A stretch of 64,000 bases of DNA from Lepidostoma basale (Eukaryota; Arthropoda; Insecta; Trichoptera; Lepidostomatidae), in NCBI GenBank assembly GCA_022606425.2, contig JAHDVF020000846.1, positions 124,001 through 188,000 of the forward strand, in the 5' to 3' direction. The position numbers were made by a program, and so were the translations under genes. Numbering within the stretch: the first letter of the stretch is position 1; each line of letters begins with the position of its first letter. Below are positions 42,701 through 52,082 of the stretch, piece after piece. The notes below the pieces were generated by a model. The model searched no databases. It saw only the letters and a list, made by a program, of their open reading frames with translations, and had not been told where the DNA came from.

Positions 42701-45700
42701 CAATGAATTTCAATGGCTTGTCCAATGACTTTCAATGGCTTGTCCAATGACTTTCAACGACTTGTCCAATTTCATGGCCTTTAATGACTTCTCCAATGAC
42801 TTTCAATAACTTGTCCAATGACTTTCAATGACTTTTCCAAACACTTTAAATAACCTCTCCAATGTCCTTATATGATAGAGTGTCAAATTCAAATAAAAGA
42901 AGTGAACGCAGTGCGAATAAAAGTGTAATGAATAAAATAATGAATATAGTAATTACGTGAGTAAATTCATAATGGACTCTTAAAAAATTCTTACCCTTCT
43001 GACAAACCTTTGTCCAATGACTTTCAATGGCTTGTCCAATGACTTTCAACGACTTGTCCAATTTCAATGACTTCTCCAATGACTTTCAATGACTTTTCCA
43101 AACACTTTTAATAACCTCTCCAATGTCCTTATATGATAGAGTGTCAAATCCAAATAAAAGAAGTGAACATAGTGCGAATAAAAGTGTAATGAATAAAATA
43201 ATGAAAGGATCATTAGGATGGTTTGGACATATGGAAATAATGAATGAAGATAGAATGGTGAAGAAAATATATCTAGACGACGTAAACGTAACAAGAAATA
43301 CAGGAAGGTTTAGGAAAAAACGTGGCACGATCAAATCAATCAAATATTAAATGTCTACCACGTAAGGAGTCGGAGAAATCGACGTGCGTGCATGACACGA
43401 TGTGTGAATGTAGAGGAATCGAGACAAGTATGTCAGGACGGATCAATGTAGCGGCCCATTCTTTCAGAATACCCCTCCGGGGAGACGGCGTGATTGTTAG
43501 TTAGTTATTTAGTCTTCTTATTCTTCTGCTTTATTTAGGACTATGTCCTGTTATTTCTCGGAGCCTTTTCCTGGGATACAGATGTCCAACTGTCTCGCCA
43601 TCTTTTAGGTGGTCTTCCTGCAGGTCGATTTCCTGTTGGTACTTTATTTGCGACTATATTTATCACTCTTTCAGAACATGCTCTTTCCACATCATCTCTC
43701 CAGTAGCGTCTTCTCAGTCTTCCTCATCGCACGACATCTTCCACATTGCAGATCTTTCTTATTTCAGAATTTCTTATTCTGTCTCGGAGTGTCGATCCCA
43801 CAGAATTTACACTGAATGTATACTCCAATTATTCTTCTACAGAATGCTTAGTTCAGATGGAAACGTCAATGTTAGTGAAGCACAAGTTCTGGTATATTAA
43901 ATAAGGAAATACATGTATTGGATACTTATTTCAGAGCACAACTTCAAATTGAAAACCTGAGATTAGAAGGCCTCACCAATTTCGATATAAAAGCCCTGGA
44001 CGTTAACTACAATTATCCTGCGGCGTACTTTTACTTCGTCTTCCCAGGAGTTAAAGTTTACTGTAAGTATTGTGCCATTGAATTGTATTTATAACACCAA
44101 CATCAAGCCAGTGGTGACATATGGTTCTAAGTCGTGGACAATGACTCTAAAACAATGGTACTCAACCTTTTTTGGCTTCGGGCCACATACATATATTTGT
44201 AAAGTTACGTGGGCCGCAACACTACACTGGTATAACGAAAAAAATCATGTAACACCCCCCCCCCCCCCTCTTTTATTAACCGTCGCGTTGCCATGTGGTC
44301 AATTGAGTTTCCACTGCCAATTTAAAGTTGATTTTCTTAAAACCTATGGACCCTAATATTATAAAAAATTGTAATCCTCCATTGAAGTGTTCTCAATATT
44401 TCGTAATAAAAAAAAGCAAAAAATTACTTCCTTCATCCCAAAAAAAATATTTTTTAAGACTGCCCTCACCTTCATTCGTGTTAAGGTAGAATTTGTTTTG
44501 CTAATATTTACAACTTTATCAAAAGTGACAAATACTTACCCGCTGTTTTGAACGTATTATAAATTATATCTTTGGCCTTTTCAATAGGTACGTAATAATA
44601 CCGACTGTGGATGGAAACGCAGCACGCAACTTAATAATATCAGAACTGTGAAAATATTTACACTTTACCAAAAGGGACAAATATTAATACGTACTCGTTG
44701 TCTTGAACGTACTATACATTTTGCCTAGGTGCCTTTATCATACGTAAAATCTCGTAAAGTCTCGCCCCGCCGGCCGCGGCGCGGAGACAAGTTTATACTT
44801 GGTGTCCAGTTGCTCGTATGCTGTGACGCATTCCATATCAGAAATCGCATGGTTCCAGAAAAAAATTAATAATGATATGTTTTTCAAATAATCCATGTAT
44901 GTTATAGATATCGATCTATTCCTAATGAAATTCCCTACAAGATGACATAAATTAAATTTTGATTCATCGAGTCATATGCTTGATATTTAGATAAAGTTAG
45001 CGGTAAACTGAATTTACCACATGGGAGCGAGCGTTTTGTTTTGAACACGGTACGTTAAGGGTTAAAAAACATTTTTAAGATTTAAAAAAATAAAAACTAA
45101 AACAGAATAATAATACTCGTTGTACATAACGCTTATCAGCATACTGTCCGTCAAAAATTACAATAGTGAATAGTAATACTCAAAAGTAACGTGTACCCAA
45201 GCGTTTATTTCGAAATTAGTGCGATTTTTGATATTAAGACAATTTTAGACAAATAGGGTTTTTTATTGCTGCATCCTACCCTCAATACGTCATCAAGGTG
45301 AGAATCAATTAGTCGATTCCTGTATACGTTTTTTACTCATTTCATTTTGGAATACGACGATTCACAAAGATATGTTGATGCAAACAATGTGAGGAGCAGG
45401 AAGGCATAATCTTGTACAGTTTTGTAGTTTTCAGGAACTAATTTCCAAAAATCGATGCACTCCTTTCCCTCTCATTTTTCTTCAAAAATAGCTTTCAGAT
45501 TAGTATCGTTCTTAAATTCATCAAAAAGCTCTGCATAATCATATCCCAATGCAGCTAATAATAAATGCTCCTGATAATAAATGTGTTTAGGGCCGCACAT
45601 AAAAGCTTGGTGCTCTAAAAGAACAACAACCAATCTACTGGATTGAGAATAGGATACTGAGAATAATCCTGGGACCCAGATTTGGTGTTGAAGCGGAAAC

Positions 45701-48700
45701 TTGGAGGCATAGGACCAACCAAAGAGCTGTACGATGACCCAGCAGTCCTTTAATAAGTGCCGTGAGAGTTGGTCGCCTAGCATGTATTGGGAGAGACCAG
45801 GCAAGACCCTGTACGCGTCTTGACCAACCGAAAAAAAGATATTTAGGAAGGCCTAATGGATAATGTTATAGCTAATCTGGCTAGGTTGGGCGAATCGGAC
45901 TGCTGGGAGCAAAAAGCCCAAAATCTATAACTCTTCAAGAATTAAATGGCCATAGGATGTAAGTAAGTATTGTGCCTACACTAAACCCATCCACACACTG
46001 GCCGAACGTTTGTTTCAAGGGGTTGCCACACGCCCAAACCCCTCCTTGTAAGAAATCTCTTTCTACACCCCCGACACTTACTACCGTCACAAGTACCCAA
46101 AACACGTTCTCCAACTGAGATACACCACGGGCCACATCTTATAGTAATGAAATATCATTTCATTCCATTATTTATTTAAATATATCCAAAGCATTATAGA
46201 ATTATTTAACAATACACTCAAGATACAATTTGGACGTAAACAATAATAAGTAATACATAATAAAAAATAATAAAAAAATGTATGACATTTTCCAAAACAC
46301 CCAAAACATGTAACCTGGTTATAAAAAATCAACCCATAGAACAGGTCAGGACCTTCAAGTATCTAGGCATAGACCTGGTGGGAGGAGCTGATCTGCGGAA
46401 GAAATACAAGCCCAAGTAAACAAGGCAGCTGCAATCTCTGGGGCTCTAAAATCCACAATATGGAAAAACAAAGACATGGCCATTAATAGTAAGATGAGAA
46501 TCTTTAAAGCATGCGTAAGACCAATAATAACATATGACGTCGAAGCAAGGGCTTGACACAGTAAGGACCAAACAAGTTTTGAGGACTTCCGAAATGAAGA
46601 CACTGAGGACGATAGCAGGCAAGACACTGAGAGATCGCGTGAGGAACACCAGAATAAGAGAGATATGTGAGGTTGAGGATATTATAAGATGGAGCAGAGA
46701 AAAAGGGACTGGTACGGTCACGTTCAAATAATGGACACCATTGAATTGCATAATCAGCCTCATGGGACTCGTCCTCGTGGAAGACCTCCTAAAAGATGGA
46801 AGGACAGCTGGGAATCTACCTCACAGAAAGAGCAACACTCCGGAGAACAGACCACATGGGTCTACAAAAAGGAAGAAGAAGAAGAAGAATATGACCTAAT
46901 AAAAAAGCGAGAAACATGAGTAAAATGAATATACAATTATAATAAAGACAGTACTTCCCTCAGGTGAGCCAAAATATCACGAAAGCACGTCGAAATCCGA
47001 GGTGATATGATTTAGCACAGATATTTCTCTATCTACCGGCATAACCATTGGCAGGTTGGTTCTGCATGGTGAGAGATAAAACAATTTATAAGCCCCTTTG
47101 TCGAAGATAGTTATCAGGGACCATACAGAGACGGATTTGCCCTAAGGCCCAATATGTCCGGTCCTAGGGTGGCCAGATATTAGGGGCGGCCAAGCGTGGC
47201 AAAAAATATAATAAGAAAATACGCAGGGAAGGCGTCTAGATTTTTTGTAAACGCACTGTCATTCATACTATTGCAAACGATCTCCCTGTCATGAACGGAC
47301 TCCACTACACGGCCTAGGGCGGCCAAGATTGCAAATCCGCCACTGGGGACGAACAGACCTACATCACTCAGGATTTCTGAGTTGTGTATACAACCGCCTA
47401 TCAGTCGAAAGAAGTGAACACCCAAGTGAATGTCTCGTCTCCTCTCGAGTGACTGGTAGCCCAGCATCCCTAGCAAGAGATCAGTCGGAAAGAGCCACGG
47501 GTAATATCCATACTCCCTTCCCGCCATCACACCTCCCAACCAACACCCGGACCCTGGATGCACACCCAGCTTAGACGGTAATAAAAAAAGTGTATGGTAT
47601 ATAATGTGAATACATCAGACCCACAATGAATTGAAGTAAGAGCATACACTGTCAGAACCAAACATCTCCTAAGAATAGCAGAAATGAGAACATTGCGATC
47701 TATCCTATCTGTCCTATCTCTAAGGGAGAACCCTTAGAGATAGGATATCCAATATCACATTCCGGGCAATAAACTAAAATCAAAATTCACATTCTGGTCC
47801 CAACCCTAATGTATGGAAGCGAAGCATGGAACTGGCAGAAGAAGGATGAGAGCAGAATAAATGCGGTAGAGATGAGGTCCCTAAGACGTATGTGTGGTAG
47901 AACGATATACGACAGAATCTCAAATGCTGATATAAGAAAGGAATGTAGAGCGGAAGAAGGTATTATGAACAAAATTATGAAAGGATCGTTGCGTTGGTTC
48001 TGACATATGGAACGCATGGATGGAGAAAAAATGGTTAAGAAAGTATACGTTAATTATGTAAATGGGGTACGGAGTCGAGGCAGACCGAGGAAAACATGGC
48101 ATGACCAAATTAATAAAATTTTAAAGATTGGCCATGTTAGAAGTCGGAGGAATCGACGTGCGTGTGTGACTCGTTGTATGAATGTGGAGATGTTTGCCAG
48201 GATAGAGTAGTGTGGCGGTCCATTCTCTCTGCCTACCCCTGCGGAGAAACGGCGTGATGGTTTGTATTGTATTGTAACATTCACATTGCGTATTTTTAAA
48301 GCTATTATTATACTTATTTATTAGCTATATACTTATTTATTATTATACTTATAGCTATTTTTCTTTACTGACGTATACAATAATTTCTGTAATATTATAT
48401 TTCCAGCTGACTACAGAATAGCAGCAACGTTTTTGGGTCACATCTCAATAGAATTGAGGGGAACATTTTTGTAAGTAAGCAAATATTATAATTTTCTTTT
48501 ATGCCATGCTAGGTATATTACTGCCATCTTGAAGAAATCATTTCTGCCCATATATGCACAACTTAATTAATCTATAGAAAACTATTACAATTTGCCCCGA
48601 TAAATGAGAAAACACAATATCTCGTTTGTAAATTCGCAGCACCGATATCAACTATTTTAAATATTTAATAATTAATACGAATGAAAACGTCAGTTTTCTA

Positions 48701-51700
48701 GAAGTTTTATTATATTTTATGGGAATGACATATTTCGCCCTTCTAAGGTATTATCAAATGTGACGAAACTTCAACTCGTTGCAAAATTATATACTAATGG
48801 AGCAGAATATGGTAATTAACGAAAATGTGACTTTATACATTTTTAACAAAGAATTATTTGGGTAGGTCCAGTTTCAGGTCCAGGTATATTCCTGGACTTA
48901 CCCAGAAAATTCGACGATGACCATATTAATAAAAATGTGTCACGAGGAGTCTCCTGAGTCATTCGCTGTTTACAACTTCCGATTCAGCTCAAGGATCATT
49001 GAGCTGCCGCTCTTTTATGGGAGTCATCGCTCACTCGCTCACCAAAGTGAGCCGGCTCTTTGAGTTAACTCGTGAGCGGATCGCCCACCACTAGTCCTCA
49101 TGTTTTGAAAACTTTCTGTAATGTTTTATGATTTGAAAATAAATAATTGAAATAACTCTGGAATTTCTCTGGACTTATTCCGCAAAGCGTCAACATCTCA
49201 TCGATCATTCCTCAATTTCAACAGCTGACAATGATGTCGTTCCCAAAAACTCCACAAAGCTTCTTGGTGTTTATCTTGACGTAAATCTGTCTCTAAAATC
49301 CCAAATAAATAACACGGTCAGCGCTAGTTTCTTCCACCTAAGACGATTTAAATCTGTCAAAAGGAGTATTCCCCATGACTCTTTCAAAACTCTTGTAAAT
49401 TCGTTCGTTGTGTCACGACTTGATTATTGTAATGGAATTTATGCAAACATTCCAAAACAACAATTAAACAAACTTCAATCTGCGTTCAATGCAGCAGCAA
49501 GACTCATTAAAGGCACTCCAAAAAAGTCCCATATAACACAACCTCTCAAAGAACTTCACTGGCTTAAAATTCCAAAAAGAATCCAGTATAAACTCAGCTG
49601 GACAGTCTTCAAAGCGCTACATGGAATGGCACCAAGTTATATATCTGAACTCTGTATAACGGACAGCCTAAATACAAGGAAATCCACACTTCGCTCGGCG
49701 AACTCCTCGGTAATAGGAAGATTAGTTGAGCCGAAGCGTTGTCCCAGTACAAATTTCGGGGATCGAGCGTTCGCGGTAGCCGGTCCATCAGCTTGGAACA
49801 ATCTTCCTTCACACCTCAGATGCATAAATGATCCGACAGATTTCTGATCTAAGCTGAAAACCCATCTTTTTCATATTTCATATCCAATTTAAAATTTATA
49901 CTTTGTTCCACTATACTTTTTAACCGATCGCGATAATTTTGATTTTTAGATTTAAAATACGTCTTAATGCGCCCTTGAGGTGATTACATCACAAAAACGG
50001 CGCTATAAAAGTTAGCATATTATTATTATTATTATTTGACTGTTTTTTAGCATGGACTGTGTAGGAGTAGAGGCGAATGGACTCGGAGTCCTGAACATCG
50101 AAAACAAAGAAATGCAGCTGACTGGATTCGATGTTGATATCAAAATGTATTCCAACAAGGTAAATGATTGTGACAAATAATATGTTTGCACGAACACTTG
50201 CGTAGAAAGAAAATTGACATTGAAGTTTTGTTATACCATATACGAGTACATAACATAATATCATGCTCCAAATTTTCACCATTCACCCTAATCTTGCAGA
50301 CTGTCATAATTTCTTCTTTTCAAAAATCATTACCTTGGACTTATTCACATTCATCATCAGATCATTTCGCATGCATACCTCATACATACTATTCACCAGG
50401 ACTTGTAGTTCATGCTCGTTGTCTGCAAGTAGGACAGCGTCATCCGCATACAAGAGCCAGCTTACTGACACTCCGCTCATTTTGGCACCAAAAATACGAC
50501 ATTATTGTGTTTTGTGGGACGTCCAACTCTGCGGAATCCTGTACGCGGTCTCCACTCCAGACATGGTCTCCCCCATCGGCCGTCGGTTCTCCGACAGATA
50601 TGGCCATCGCCATCGCCATCGCCACTTCAGCTCGCCCATCCTCAGAGCCACCTCAGTCACCTTGGTTTGTTGTCAAATAAATTCGTTCCTATATCTGTCC
50701 CCAATGTTATTCCAAGCATGGCTCTTACCATGGCATGACAAAATAAAACTAATTTTAAAGAATGTGTGACAATCACACTGTTTCTTCTTTTTTCCCTCTT
50801 ACCAGGTCGTATGACCTGTTTGTGACGGTGGGCTGTCCTGGGATGATGATGTCCAGCCATCTCTCCATCTCTTTGGCGGCCCTTCCTGGTAATCTCTTGC
50901 TGCTTGGGTTTTCATTTTTAACAATTTTTGCAATTCTTGTATTCTCCATGCGGTCCACGTGGTCTCTCCAATAGCGCCTTCTGCTTCTTGTCCATCTCAC
51001 TATGCCCTCAACACCACAGATAGACCTTATTGTTTCATTTCTGATCCGATCTCTGAGGGTTTTGCATGCGATGGAGCGTAGGGTTCTTATTTCTGCTACT
51101 CTAAGAAGGTTCTTAGTTCTATTGGTATCGGCTCTGACCTCTATTCCACACTGCCATCGTCGGAAATCGAACCCCCGGGTTCCAACATTCTGTGCGGCAG
51201 TCATAACTTTTGCTACACTGCCACGTAGTCGTCGTATACAGATTTATCTCCCATTCGTCTAAGATTGAGTGCATAATGGTGTTCTTGTGCCGACCCATAT
51301 GTATGGAAGTGAAGCATGGAACTGGCAAAAGAAGGATGAAAATAGAATAAATATAGTAGAAATGAGATCTCTAAGACGAATGTGTGGCAAATCTGTATAT
51401 GATAGAGTGACAAATGCAAGTATAAGAAGTGAATGTGGTGCGAATGAAAGTGTTATGAACAAAATAAGGAAAGGGTCATTTAGATGGTTTGGACACATGG
51501 AAAGAATGAGTGAAGACAGAATGGTAAAGAAGGTATATGTAAACGGCGTGAACGGAGCTAGAAATAGAGGAAGGCCGAGGAAAACGTGGCACGATCAAAT
51601 CAATCAAATATTGAATGTCGGTCACGTGAGGAGTCGGAGAAATCGACGTGCGTGCATGACAAGATGTATGAATGTAGAGGAAGCGAGAGAAGTATGTCAG

Positions 51701-52073
51701 GACAGAACAGTGTGGCGTTCCATTCTTTCTGCCTACCTCTCCGGGGAGACGGCGTGATGGTAAGTTAGTTAGTTAGTTCTTCTTAGTGATCTCATTTCTA
51801 CGGCGTTTATCCTGCTTTCATCCTTCTTATGCGGTAGCTTCGCTTTGCGTAAAAAAATAATTTGTGTTATAAAGTATGTATTGTGTAATGTTCCAGATAA
51901 GCTTGGGCAAAATCGTGGGTCTCCACCTGATCGACAATGGACTCAACTGGCTGATAAGCAAATTCGCTAACGCCTGGCTAAAGATTATGAAAACTAAGAT
52001 TTGCGACATATCCAGCAAGGAGATATACAAAGTGATCAACCGTCTCTTGCACAAAATTCCAATTCCTTTCTAG
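36632..52073 (+). CDS. Gene 3: diverged third paralogue of the TULIP-type cluster, six exons
   Basis: Exons 36632-36770, 42399-42642, 43935-44062, 48407-48470, 50051-50159 and 51897-52073 join to 861 bp, 286 aa plus TAG. The signal peptide is MKVYIALVVLVTCNFGSS. Exon 2 has a coiled helix (TALNKLEEYYNTFRFKRG) and GIPACEPLYLP, the counterpart of GIPPLEP. Exon 3 has IENLRLEGLTNFDIKALDV. Exons 3, 4 and 5 are 128, 64 and 109 bp with the same phases as genes 1 and 2, which proves common descent although residue identity is low. Mature cysteines lie in exons 2, 5 and 6. Introns are inflated by TEs, the first being 5.6 kb. No AATAAA is seen between the stop and a LINE beginning about 10 bp downstream; AGTAAA overlaps the stop. 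Inferred secreted lipid binder. Confidence 0.82.
36905..37558. mobile_element. TIR element carrying a LINE B segment (gene 3 intron 1)
   Basis: Left AATTGTATCTCAATAGAGACG through GGTTGATCAAGGTGTT is inverted at the right (AACACCTTGATCATCC through CGTCTCTATTGAGATACAATT), arms about 65 bp. Between them 37065-37490 is LINE B. Related left ends occur at 54795 and 62515 without LINE B. Confidence 0.85.
37065..37490 (+). mobile_element. LINE B segment inside the TIR element
   Basis: A 135-codon open frame: YSLMLERVQKRFLRYLYMRE, FGSYPWLYPTAFLLGMLGTN, RRDGCTLTHFFRLIRGFF, YLRQRQHRLFYLPACRTNLP and a stop after IDVFIDDRLS. Very close to the 63 kb copy. Confidence 0.85.
37579..37800 (+). mobile_element. 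tRNA-derived SINE, copy 5
   Basis: GACCTTCGTGGTCGAGTGGT, B box GGGTTCGATTCCTGG, body AATAAAATGGTGATAGATTC, CACATGTCACGAGAATCACT and an AATAATAATAAT tail. The region between B box and body has a small deletion. Confidence 0.88.
37805..38145 (-). mobile_element. LINE D fragment
   Basis: TCTTCTTCTTCC tail, then the reverse of GTRPRGRPPKRWKDSWEST and LRTSEMKTLRTIAG-like sequence, as at 11735 and 46315. A small internal deletion. Confidence 0.8.
38173..38440 (-). mobile_element. LINE B tail joined to a truncated hAT MITE
   Basis: AATCAAATCAAATCAGTTTA to about 38245 is the LINE B 3' end; from AATCAAACCCCCCAAATC the sequence is the reverse of the 16492-16740 MITE up to its right end GTACTGCCACT. 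The MITE's other end is lost. Confidence 0.75.
38505..38910 (+). mobile_element. LINE B fragment
   Basis: RYLRQRQHRLFFLPATRTIL, PLVTLVARAISMLNTIYLK and IDVFHISESTFRRQTLL. 3' end near 38910. Confidence 0.8.
39349..40011 (+). mobile_element. LINE A copy with exact 11-bp target duplication
   Basis: ACAATTGTGAT at 39338-39348 and 40012-40022. The open frame contains GRVERDIERRVGAGNKVNGA, YGSEAWNWQKKDESRINAV, RRMCGYSVYDRVSNENIRSE and MKGSLRWFGHMERMNEERMV. One inserted G near 39810 shifts the frame. Complete 3' end with a TTAG tail. Confidence 0.92.
40425..41095 (+). mobile_element. LINE A fragments (a short piece, then a longer one)
   Basis: 40425-40535 carries MERMNEEIMVKKVYVNDLNG; 40605-41095 has EKWNWQKKEENRINAVEMRS, RRMCVYSVYYRVSNENIRSE and NRGRPRLSWHDQINQILNVG and the standard 3' end. 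The shared GACCGAGGTTATCGTG suggests a local duplication. Confidence 0.8.
41190..41335 (+). mobile_element. Second type of tRNA-like SINE
   Basis: GGGTGGTGGTCTAGGGGATAG then CTTGGCTCCTGATCC and B box GGGTTCAAGCC form a tRNA-like head unlike the other SINEs. No 3' match in the window. Confidence 0.55.
41400..41600 (+). repeat. GATCCGCTCACGAG repeat, copy 1
   Basis: ATGTGCGATCCGCTCACGAG, TTAACTCAAAGAGTCG, CACTTTGGTGAGCAAGTGAG and GAGCGGCAGCTCAATGATCC. The inverse occurs at 48955-49100. The GTGGGCGATC-like end fits a hAT MITE. Confidence 0.7.
41718..42245 (-). mobile_element. LINE A fragment with reverse-transcriptase box
   Basis: Minus strand from the right: NCLLYADDAVLVADSAEDLQ, the YADD catalytic box, then FTADGRTDSDVEKKVGAGNK, NGALKLVIGNKNLSMNAK, YGSKAWNWQKKEESRINAV and RRMCGRTMYDRI. 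Truncated at the 3' end; one stop between. Confidence 0.85.
42399..42642 (+). CDS. Gene 3 exon 2
   Basis: Acceptor CTATTTTAG, donor GTGAGT. 244 bp. Encodes KLEEYYNTFRFKRGKIPSEL, DPFIASFIEGAKEELKTGM and IPACEPLYLPNTEIVISDIV. The donor region is duplicated 314 bp downstream. Confidence 0.85.
42630..43145 (+). repeat. Tandem duplication of the gene 3 exon 2 donor region with 22-bp minisatellite
   Basis: ATATAGTAATTACGTGAGTAA occurs at 42630 and 42944, and following sequence is repeated to TATGATAGAGTGTCAAAT (42871, 43132). Each copy contains units of CCAATGACTTTCAATGGCTTGT; the second has about 53 bp fewer. Confidence 0.9.
43127..43507 (+). mobile_element. LINE A fragment in gene 3 intron 2
   Basis: YDRVSNPNKRSEHSANKSVM, MKGSLGWFGHMEIMNEDRMV, then after a frameshift ESEKSTCVHDTMCECRG-type shadow and the 3' end GGGGAGACGGCGTGATTGTT. 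Confidence 0.8.
43510..43865 (-). mobile_element. LINE D-like fragment
   Basis: Reverse of GRPPKRWRDSWTSV-like sequence (CCATCTTTTAGGTGGTCTTC) and of the RRRYWRDDVERACSE region. Ends about 70 bp before exon 3. Confidence 0.55.
43935..44062 (+). CDS. Gene 3 exon 3
   Basis: 128 bp between ATTTCAG and GTAAGT. Encodes AQLQIENLRLEGLTNFDIKA and a tyrosine-rich strand (NYNYPAAYFYFV). Confidence 0.85.
44144..45620 (-). mobile_element. hAT transposon remnant with transposase C-terminus (gene 3 intron 3)
   Basis: Terminal CAATGGTACTCAACCTTTTT and TCGGGCCACA is a hAT end. At the far side the minus strand encodes LGYDYAELFDEFKNDTNL, FWKLVPENYKTVQDYAFLLL, LFASTYLCESSYSKMK and NRLIDSHLDDVLRVGCSNKK, the hAT dimerisation domain (CESSFS...RL-x-D-x-HL), broken by two stops. 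The 5' portion is missing at about 45620. A C14 run lies at about 44256. Confidence 0.82.
45625..45935 (+). mobile_element. LINE group G fragment
   Basis: Plus strand broken frames with YWIENRILRIILGPRFGVEA, RTNQRAVR and a RYLGRPNG-like box; similar to 4010-4410. Confidence 0.55.
45936..46314. other. No recognised feature
   Basis: Moderate GC to 46140, then AT-rich. No matches found. Confidence 0.35.
46315..46900 (+). mobile_element. LINE D fragment, longest plus-strand copy
   Basis: VRTFKYLGIDLVGGADLRKK, then in other frames DTVRTKQVLRTSEMKTLRTI, RNTRIREICEVEDIIRWSRE, RPRGRPPKRWKDSWEST and a GAAGAAGAAG tail. Several frameshifts. Confidence 0.85.
46935..47560 (-). mobile_element. LINE B fragment split by a MITE
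   Basis: Minus strand: YGYYPWLFPTDLLLGMLGYQ, SLERRRDIHLGVHFFRLIGG and DVGLFVP, then the insertion, then RTNLPMVMPVDREISVLN-like sequence to 46970. Confidence 0.8.
47126..47345. mobile_element. hAT-like MITE inside LINE B
   Basis: CAGAGACGGATTTGCCC with GGCGGCC is mirrored by GGGCGGCC, GCAAATCCGCCACTG at the right. Flanks GGACCATA and GGACGAAC are a decayed 8-bp duplication at best. Core shared with 6140-6215. Confidence 0.75.
47790..48265 (+). mobile_element. LINE A fragment in gene 3 intron 3
   Basis: YGSEAWNWQKKDESRINAV, RRMCGRTIYDRISNADIRKE, KIMKGSLRWF, stop, MERMDGEKMVKKVYVNYVNG, RPRKTWHDQINKILKIGHV and 3' end GAGAAACGGCGTGATGGTTT. Ends about 140 bp before exon 4. Confidence 0.82.
48407..48470 (+). 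CDS. Gene 3 exon 4
   Basis: 64 bp between ATTTCCAG and GTAAGT. Encodes DYRIAATFLGHISIELRGTF. Confidence 0.85.
48669..48770 (+). repeat. Hairpin repeat family P, half copy
   Basis: TTAATACGAATGAAAACGTC, TTTTCTAGAAGTTTTATTAT and GACATATTTCGCCCTTCTAAG. Confidence 0.75.
48955..49100 (-). repeat. GATCCGCTCACGAG repeat, copy 2 (inverted)
   Basis: CTCACCAAAGTGAGCCGG, TTTGAGTTAACTCGTGAGCGG and ATCGCCCACCACTAG, the reverse of 41400-41600. The terminal CTAGTGGTGGGCGATCC form fits a hAT end. Confidence 0.7.
49140..50035 (+). mobile_element. L2/CR1-like LINE C-terminus (gene 3 intron 4)
   Basis: STKLLGVYLDVNLSLKSQIN, SRLDYCNGIYANIPKQQLNK, LQSAFNAAARLIKG, RIQYKLSWTVFKALHGMAPS, GDRAFAVAGPSAWNNLPSHL and stop, the standard L2/CR1 order. 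3' end with an ATTATTATTATT tail, 15 bp from gene 3 exon 5. Confidence 0.9.
50051..50159 (+). CDS. Gene 3 exon 5
   Basis: 109 bp between TTTTTTAG and GTAAAT, phase 0 end. Encodes MDCVGVEANGLGVLNIENKE and LTGFDVDIKMYSNK. Confidence 0.85.
50200..50500 (-). mobile_element. LINE A reverse-transcriptase segment
   Basis: The minus strand reads SVSWLLYADDAVLLADNEHE and LQVLVNSMYEVCMRNDLMMN then NKSKVMIFEK. Intact YADD box. Starts about 40 bp after exon 5. Confidence 0.8.
50505..50740 (-). mobile_element. LINE E fragment
   Basis: GTCCAACTCTGCGGAATCCTG and AGCCACCTCAGTCACCTTGG are shared with 57528-58015, reverse of WRPRTGFRRVGRPPARW-like sequence. Confidence 0.75.
50770..51205 (-). mobile_element. 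LINE D-like fragment
   Basis: Minus strand: IEVRADTNRTKNLLRVAEIR, TLRSIACKTLRDRIRNETIR, RRRYWRDHVDRMENTRIAK and LPGRAAKEMERWLD. Open for 143 codons. Confidence 0.82.
51255..51775 (+). mobile_element. LINE A fragment, near-intact C-terminus
   Basis: 162 codons open: YGSEAWNWQKKDENRINIV, RRMCGKSVYDRVTNASIRSE, FRWFGHMERMSEDRMVKKVY, RPRKTWHDQINQILNVGHV, and the family C-terminus RTVWRSILSAYLSGETA followed by stop and TTAG tail. A 65-bp reverse scrap follows (51776-51840). Confidence 0.88.
51897..52073 (+). CDS. Gene 3 exon 6 and stop
   Basis: 177 bp from acceptor GTTCCAG to TAG. Encodes ISLGKIVGLHLIDNGLNWLI and KIMKTKICDISSKEIYKVIN. The NxLNW core matches NSLFNW of genes 1 and 2. Confidence 0.85.
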   Translation: MSLGKIVGLHLIDNGLNWLISKFANAWLKIMKTKICDISSKEIYKVINRLLHKIPIPF

Positions 52074-52082
52074 TAAATATTA

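Noticed and set aside
50186..50769. Overlapping plus-strand frames of 164 and 168 codons
   Set aside because: Antisense to LINE A RT and LINE E sequence in gene 3 intron 5.
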